From Lineus longissimus (Eukaryota; Nemertea; Pilidiophora; Heteronemertea; Lineidae), in the NCBI RefSeq assembly GCF_910592395.1, contig NC_088308.1:26179501-26243500 (forward strand): a stretch of 64,000 nucleotides of DNA. Reading direction: 5' to 3'. The position numbers and the translations under genes were made by a program. The notes below the pieces were generated by a model, which saw nothing but the letters and a program-made list of their open reading frames with translations, was not told the origin of the DNA and did not search any database. This document shows positions 57,801 to 64,000 of this stretch, piece by piece; the first letter of the stretch is position 1; every line of letters begins with the position of its first letter.

Positions 57801-60745
57801 CCCTGCCTCCAAGCTGTCTGCTGCGTTAAGCTTCAAGTGTGATTGACCCTGGATTTCTAATAATGTCTCTGTCCTATAGGGGTAAGTTGATTGTTCTAAG
57901 CTCGAGCATCCCTTGTTCAAGTGGGGATGGGGTGTGGACAAGTGTGTGTACTTTTGAGTGAATTTGATGCTTTCATTAAGTTTATTACATATCTTGTCAG
58001 ACCAACCACATGTAGGCTTAGTTTATTGGAACTGTAGTCTATATATGCCATTATATGGTCCAAGCTGTCCATTGTCCGTGTCCCCTTTTCACACTGGGTA
58101 CTATGGCTGCCTAAATAAGGGAGGAACTACACAGGAGAACTACAAAATCTGTGACAATAACAGTCTTTTATAATGTGTCTGTTCAGACACATCATGAGAA
58201 GGCCATAGAACAACATCCCCAAGGCTGAATACTGAAAGTCCACCAAGAGGAAAAACATTTCACCATGGTTTGAAAACAAACCATTTGGCATTGTCCATTG
58301 AGTACATTTATAGCTTAGAGCATCATGGCCCATTAGTATGTATCACAAAAGTTATTGTTGGAGCCATGGAACATGTATACTGAGAAGAATAGAAGGGACA
58401 ATATTGAAAGAGGGGATTTGATTGCCTTTTAAGGCTTGATAAACTGGCCCTACTCTGTTGGTGACCTTGTTTTTCTAATTGTAGACATTGCTAGGGTTTC
58501 AGTTACTCACCAACAACTCATTTGTTTGCAAACCTTTTTGTCCCTTTAAAAAAGAATACTAGTGCACCTTGAGGCATACATTTCATTTACTTTTGGTCAA
58601 TGAATAACACTGAAAAAACAGCCTTCAACAAAGGTTTCTTTTTAGCTCAAGAGAAAAATGTTCAAAATGCATTCCATGTAGAAATGGAGATATTTTGCTG
58701 ATCATACAATGAAAGTTTCCGGAGAACTTGTGTAGAGGTGTCTGAAATTGTGAGAAAAATCTAATTTTTTGTTCCCAACATCCTACTCAGTTTGATGAAA
58801 AACAAAAATGTTATTCTTTTACTACTTGAAAGATGGATTCAGTGCATGCGTCTTGGTTTTGTGATCTCCATTTCTCTGACAATTGGCCAACGGTCAGATT
58901 CCAAAATCATGGTTTCATGAAGCTTTTCCCAGGACCTTGGGGTCAGTCCAGGTGCATCCAGGGTTGTCCATCTACCCACACAACCCCTGCTTGTCTCCTT
59001 CAAGACCAACGTCCAAATCTGCCAAGATGAATGTGCAAATTCTTAAGACATTCTTTGAATCGGCAATATCTGTGAAGTGGCTACTGCTTCTTTCAAATAT
59101 GAAGAGATGAAATAGTTCATTCTCGCACTGCTAAACATGTGATGCTCAGGCATGAATTGGCCACCATATTTCAAACTTAGTCCATGCGCCTTTCTCTGAT
59201 TTACAAAGAGATAAAAGAAAGATTGCTCTTAGCATATGGCCGCTGACATCAGTAGCCGCACACTCTTGCTGCAATATTCATTTATAATAGCTTTCTATTG
59301 AACAGATTGTCAAAGTTTACTCATGAGCTGTCCGCTTTGACAATTTTAAGAAAAACAGAATCATGGTGTCCCACCGTAGAAGGCCGGCAGCGGGCGGTTT
59401 TCACCAGCTTGTGGAAACTGATTTCACCTTGAAGGTCACAGGCAGCTATTTGGCAGACGTCAGAACAAACAGCGGCATGTGTAGCTTTCATTGAACTTCT
59501 GCAATGTACGTCTGCAGATTTGTCCTAGCTTGCGCCCAACTATCACATCGGGTTTGTGACCTCGGGCAAAACGTTCTCACTCGCCCATTTTCATTGTGTT
59601 TTTTATCCAAATTAATTTAGTGCTCTTTTGAATGGCCCATCCCCGCACGTGCTGTATTGTGCGGTGCTTGTTTCATATTGCCCAAACCATAGGCATTGGG
59701 CGGTAGAGACAAGAATTTTGTGGTACTCATTCCCGCAACAATGTTTAATGTGAGAAGTCGTCCAGAGAAACAAAATCTGTTATTTTGACCCAATCATAAT
59801 CGCGTTTGCCTTTGGCTGAAATGTTGATTTCAAATATGACCTTTTGCAGTATCTAAGTAACCTTCTAAGTCAAATTGAAAGTAGTACTTGTTCAGACAAT
59901 GAAGAGATGGAAAATCATCTTAAAAGCATGACTTGTTCAGCAATTTTGACATTTATTTGTCAAAGGAATCACGTGTCGACATAAGAAGGTATTTCAGACT
60001 TGAGACTGCCATGCAGTGGCTCTCGTGACCACCATCATATAACAAAATTATACGGTGTTAAAAAAACGATTGCATAAAATGATACTTAACAAGCCTTGTT
60101 TACTGCGTGTTGGAAGGTTTACCGCGAATTGGGCTCGTGGAGCCCCACGTCAGGGAGTATGTGAAATACAAATAGCCTTCACAAGACTGGTTTAATAAAC
60201 TGGTTATAAGGACTGCTGGAGAAGGTCTGATGGAGCTGTCAAGAGTGTTCAAGTAGCGACAAGTGTGGCGTATGAATACACTTAATTGAAAAATGGGTCT
60301 TGGGAATTTTTACCTCCCTGAGAATACATAGATTGTTTATACGCAGATCTCAGCTGGGTTGACTGTTGAGTTTGCTCAGCGCATGAACCGCATACATGAT
60401 TATGCAGTTTGGGACCGCGGCACACTTGCGAGGCACACTTTCATGATGCAATTGCAATTTCTGCGGTGTAGATTTTCATATTTTCAAAAATGGATGTGTG
60501 TTGGATGTGTGGTAGATAGGTCATGTCAATTGAAAAACAGCTTGAAACTATGATTTGTATGAAGTAGTGTTGCCCTTTCGTAGTAGCTTAGACCTGAAAC
60601 CCTTGACTGCAAAGGGGCCTTCAGCAAGCCTGAGATATTTGTCAGCATCTTAAAAATGCAATTATATCCATATTATTTCTCAGTGAAAGCTGAGAAGAGG
60701 CAGAATTGGAAGAACAAGAAGAAGGGGAAGAAGATGCATCTGTGA
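45817..60745 (+). CDS. Secreted meteorin-like protein, N-terminal domain plus basic tail
   Basis: Meteorins (METRN, METRNL) are secreted factors in neural, metabolic and immune tissue signalling, built from an N-terminal CUB-like domain and a C-terminal NTR domain. Coding exons: 45817-45971, 50754-51139 and 60684-60745; GT-AG, phase closes, 200 residues (vertebrate family about 290-310). A hydrophobic signal core lies at residues 27-36 (ILFVILLLCA) after a long N-region. Four cysteines (47, 69, 99, 137) match in order and spacing the two disulfide pairs of the meteorin N-domain, with C-D-E-G-x-I-x-W, then GAIRL, FRACF, AKISIEE and NLILFIEA in the expected places. There is one N-glycosylation sequon, NGT (126-128). 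The last exon replaces the NTR domain with a Lys-rich end (NWKNKKKGKKMHL). The family call rests on this pattern plus its place next to QTGAL, as in human. A longer isoform with exons beyond the window cannot be excluded, and exon 3 is the least certain. Confidence 0.65.
46115..46440. repeat. 22-24-bp minisatellite (CTCTTCCAGATGTTTATTC units)
   Basis: At least ten diverged copies of CTCTTCCAGATGTTTATTC, often followed by CAG. Units drift in length through T-run changes. Each unit resembles a pyrimidine tract plus AG, that is, a 3' splice site, read in the sense of the host intron. Confidence 0.85.
46609..46978. mobile_element. MITE with ~45-bp terminal inverted repeats and TTA target duplication
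   Basis: The left end TGCAAGTATCAATTCG, followed by a TTCTTGTAC-C(n)-TCCT block, is mirrored by the right end ...CGAATTGATACTTGCA with the complementary G-run and AGGA. The inverted arms are about 45 bp with a few mismatches. The element is flanked on both sides by TTA (46606-46608 and 46979-46981), the 3-bp TWA duplication typical of PIF/Harbinger elements. The 370-bp body has no transposase frame, so it is non-autonomous. The superfamily is inferred from the duplication only. Confidence 0.75.
51140..60683 (+). other. Meteorin-like intron 2
   Basis: A 9.5-kb intron, the longest gene-free stretch in the window. It has a run of 15 G (55690-55704) and many short frames on both strands, none with recognisable homology. 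The part from about 59300 to 60500 is less AT-rich and dense in transcription-factor-like words; see findings. I found no convincing extra coding exon, in particular no cysteine-rich exon resembling the meteorin NTR domain. Confidence 0.55.
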
Positions 60746-63700
60746 GCCGAGGTGGTACAACTGGCCACCTCTTGAAATGAATGCACCAAAAGTACTGCTA
60801 AGGACTCCCAGCATCATCAAGTGTTTGAATGCTGCATTGTATCAATGAACTGGGACCTGTTCCCACGGGCGCTACAGAAGCCTTTCAAATCTGTAAAAAA
60901 AATGCTTATCAATGAACTTTGTATAGTGTTTGATTTGTTGTGCATTTGTTACAGAACGTGATATTTTGATGGTGACCTTATTGTCAAAGCCAAGTGCACC
61001 ATCAAAGGACTGGTTCCTTTACTTCTTTACTTCTCATCTTTGAAATGGGATGCTCAATTTTTTCAATGCTCGTGAAAGCTGCTGAAGGGGTTGTTGGTGG
61101 TTGGTGGAGGGTTATTTGATGCTCTTGTGTGACATACCTAAACTTTACACATATTTTCAAGATGGACTTGGAATTGGAGATCATACCCATTTGTGATTGG
61201 TTGAGAACCGCATTGTGTATTCCTGATGACCTTGACCAACAGGGTTTGTTCTCTCCTTGCATCCATGATGTGAGCTCCGAGTCTCAGCTTGTCCTATTGG
61301 GTATGATCCCAGATTTCTTCATATTTGGGATACACATCCCAGTTACATCAATCCTTCAAACCCATCAATATTTACCAAGCATCTTTACCTGCTTGATGAA
61401 GGAATAATCAGGTGAACTAATTTGTGGAAGAAAAAGCCAAACCTGTTTTTTGTACAGGTGTTAGCGGACATCTGCGGTGTGGTTTAGCTGAGTTACAAGC
61501 TCATTAGCTGTCTTTAATCAAGTTGTTTTTTCGCTAATTGTTCAATTAGTTAATCAATTAGTGTAGGGGGCCAGGGCGTCATGGGAAGTTCCCTGCTGGA
61601 ACATCATTGAGTGATTTCTTCATGTTGCTGGGTCCTGCTGCTCTGTTTTGGCTCCAGCTAGGCCTCCAATATACTGAACATTGCACCTTTCTCAGCTGAG
61701 AGCAGGTCTAATGCGAGACCTGTGAGGTCTAATTTGCATGCTGTTTCCCAGTGAGGCATCTTGATGTATGATGACTGTCTTCATAGCTCCTTGGTAAATT
61801 CGGGAGTTCAGTGACATGGCTTCATCAAGAAACGGAACTGGCTCTATACCTGACCACTCAGTTGATATCAGATTCTGATGAAGACCATAAAAGAACTCCA
61901 GTCACTCATTGGAGAAGATTTAGTATTCCCCTCAGGCAAATCAGTAGAAGATGCAAAGATGATTTCCAAATTATTGAATAAAGCAATGCACCTGTGGCAT
62001 TATTTAGTTACAGTGGACAATGTCCACTACAGGGGAGGTCTGCGTTGACCATATCAGATGGACCATGACAAGGTCCAGGGGAAATCAGATCTTTGAAAGA
62101 GATGTTGACCAGATACTTGAAAGCTCCAGGCTCTTGGCCGTGGCATCTCCTCTTTCTTTGACAGTTCTCATGGTCAGCAGTAATGGACCAGTGAAGAGGT
62201 GGACCCTTCTTCCGTTCCCAGCATCTACGGAGGCTTCATTCCTTTCTTCGACTGCTTCAGAACCTGAAGGCTTTATAATGGACACTTCCTCATTTCTCCG
62301 GCTCAACAATGTAGCTTCTCTGGGATTGCTGACTGCCTTACCAATCTTCTTTTGATCAGTTTCTTTGTCAAGTAGCAGTAACCACTTTTGTTCCTCATTT
62401 TGCTGTTTCTTGACGAATCTCAAGTACAAAATCTGCTTCTGACGAGCATAGCTCTCTGGAGAAGAGACACAAATCGGACAATCTTTTTTCATCACTCCGA
62501 TGTGGAGTACCTTCAACTCATCTACTGTGGGACACTTGGTTTGGGAAAGCTCCCATTTCCTCATCATGGCATGCTCTGAGGAAGGACAGTCCAGAATTTA
62601 AGATGTTCTCAAATCCATCATACAGTGATCACACAATATGCTTTTCCTCATCCTCTTAGAAGTGGTTCTGGCTATTCAGATTTTGTATCATAGAATTCTA
62701 AACGAGAATAAAAGCTTAAATTAAATTCTACTTCTGCTTACCATTGAATTAAAATCCTTGAAAAAGAAGCTGAATGTCTGAATACAGTAGGATGATGTTC
62801 CCATGGCCCCTGCCCTCCTCATCCCTGTGTGTTGCCATGGGCGCTTCAAGTTTTTTCCATTCATTATTTTCTTACAAGTTTTTGTCACATTTTTCAATTC
62901 ATCAATTCTTGTTCTGGCGAGTTGTTAAGCAATTCATTAAAATGCTTTCATAACAATCTTGGTCATAACTATCATTTTTCTGTTGACCATTGTTGTCATG
63001 GTGTTAGATGTTTGAATTCAAGATGGTGTCCATCCGTCTTATCATTGTGTTTGTTGAAGCTTTTAAATATAAACGGACAGAAAGAATACTTTAAACTCTG
63101 TTATATTTAGCATTGTGATACTTTTCAAAGTTTTATAAAGGGGCCGAGACTGATGTTCTTGAGTTTTTTGGGGGAAATAAGTTTCGAGTCTGACCATTCA
63201 CCACAGTTTAAATAATGGTTATCAAAAGTTGCCATATACACCACAAGTAATGGTTTGCCGCTATTTTAGTTTTTTGCCGCATGCCCATATTGATTTGGAC
63301 AGTGGGTCAGTGGCATTAGATTGATATGATAACATTCCTGTGACAACCTTCCCTGCGGATAACGTCTGATACCATCAGTACCATCTGATCCCCACACAAG
63401 ACCATACTTTAAGACCCCATTACAAACAGCGCTTTGTAATTTCTGGACATCGGTACTTGCCGTCAAAAGAAGATGGGACCTACTCTAATTCTGTCACTAA
63501 TAGCTCTGTCCCTTTTACCCCTTCCTAATCCTGGGTTCATTGATTCTAACTGGACACAAGTTGACTCAACAGTGTCATCTTCTCGTCTGATGCCTCCAAT
63601 TAGGGGAGGCTACAACAATGGGATTCATGCATTATTTACTTGCTTGCATCTCAATTCAACTAGAGCTGAAGGAGAGCTGAACCATTACAGCACCTATACA

Positions 63701-64000
63701 GGGATTCCTGTATAGGGATCGTAGACTAGACTACCCTAATTGCAACAGTTATCTTCTTTCTGGTGATGAGTGTCTGTCCCTCGCCATTCAGCCAGGGTTG
63801 AAATGTTCCAAAATGGTTCTGCACCTACGAGTGGGATCATCCAATGAAGGGATTGATGTTCTGATTATGGTAAATGTCCACGGGGTGTCTGGCAAGATGT
63901 CATGATGTGTGCCTGACATGACAGTTGCATTCAAATAGCCGGGAGTCAACAGGCCACATCCAAAAACGGAGGGCCTATTGTCCCTTCTACATTGTCAGGG
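60746..64000 (+). other. Meteorin-like 3' UTR and downstream sequence
   Basis: Non-coding sequence after the predicted stop. The first canonical AATAAA on the plus strand is at 61977-61982. A minus-strand frame of 160 codons (62567-62085) is the only coding-like segment; see findings. From 62600 to the end I see nothing that can be supported. A frame at 63473-63715 has a hydrophobic start but no homology or splice support. Confidence 0.4.
61977..61982 (+). terminator. Candidate poly(A) signal of the meteorin-like gene
   Basis: AATAAA 1.2 kb after the predicted stop at 60745. It is the nearest canonical signal I found, so the 3' UTR would be about 1.2 kb if exon 3 is correct. Confidence 0.3.

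Noticed and set aside
63473-63715. Plus-strand frame with signal-peptide-like start near the right edge
   Set aside because: Hydrophobic start only; no homology, and the remainder looks like chance. It could be revisited if transcripts start here.
1-64000. tRNA, rRNA, CRISPR, phage or bacterial operon features
   Set aside because: None seen. The window is animal nuclear DNA with spliced genes, and no cloverleaf or direct-repeat/spacer pattern was noticed on reading.

Overview
This is a piece of an invertebrate bilaterian nuclear genome. It has spliced genes with GT-AG introns, dispersed tandem repeats, a MITE-like element and AATAAA poly(A) signals, and no bacterial-style operons, CRISPR arrays or recognisable RNA genes. 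All six genes belong to animal families. Intron sizes and the frequent TACATGTA-type words fit a marine invertebrate (for example a lophotrochozoan or another non-vertebrate deuterostome), but I cannot fix the phylum from this window.

The six genes strictly alternate in orientation. (1) First coding exon of a synaptogyrin, minus strand, at the left edge; the rest lies outside. (2) ZNF598, the RING ubiquitin ligase of collided ribosomes, plus strand, 6 coding exons, 1224-6095. (3) NDE1/NDEL1 (nudE), a dynein/LIS1 adaptor, minus strand, 9 coding exons, 24709-10280. (4) MARF1, an NYN endoribonuclease with two RRMs and eight LOTUS repeats, plus strand, 20 coding exons, 27462-38584. (5) B3GNTL1/QTGAL, the queuosine-tRNA galactosyltransferase, minus strand, 10 coding exons, 44949-41541. 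(6) A secreted meteorin-like protein, plus strand, 3 coding exons, 45817-60745. I built the exon models by hand from acceptor/donor sites and reading phase. Phase closes at every junction except one in MARF1 (exon 19 to 20).

The gene order is the main point of interest. From memory of the human map, SYNGR3-ZNF598 and NDE1-MARF1 lie on 16p13, B3GNTL1-METRNL are neighbours on 17q25.3, and METRN and SYNGR2 lie on 16p13.3 and 17q25.3. The window therefore looks like an unduplicated version of a chromosomal region that vertebrates hold as two paralogous parts, with two head-to-head pairs (NDE1/MARF1 and B3GNTL1/METRNL) apparently kept. The meteorin-like gene is the most unusual one: as modelled it keeps only the N-terminal four-cysteine domain and ends in a lysine-rich tail instead of the usual C-terminal NTR domain.

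Three of the genes act on RNA or translation (ZNF598 on stalled ribosomes, MARF1 on mRNA decay, QTGAL on the tRNA wobble base), one on microtubule motor transport, one on synaptic vesicles, and one is secreted. I see no evidence that they form a single pathway. Non-coding space holds 3' UTRs, divergent promoter regions, a three-unit ~300-bp tandem repeat with nuclear-receptor-like half-sites, a 370-bp MITE with TTA target duplication, and several minisatellites.
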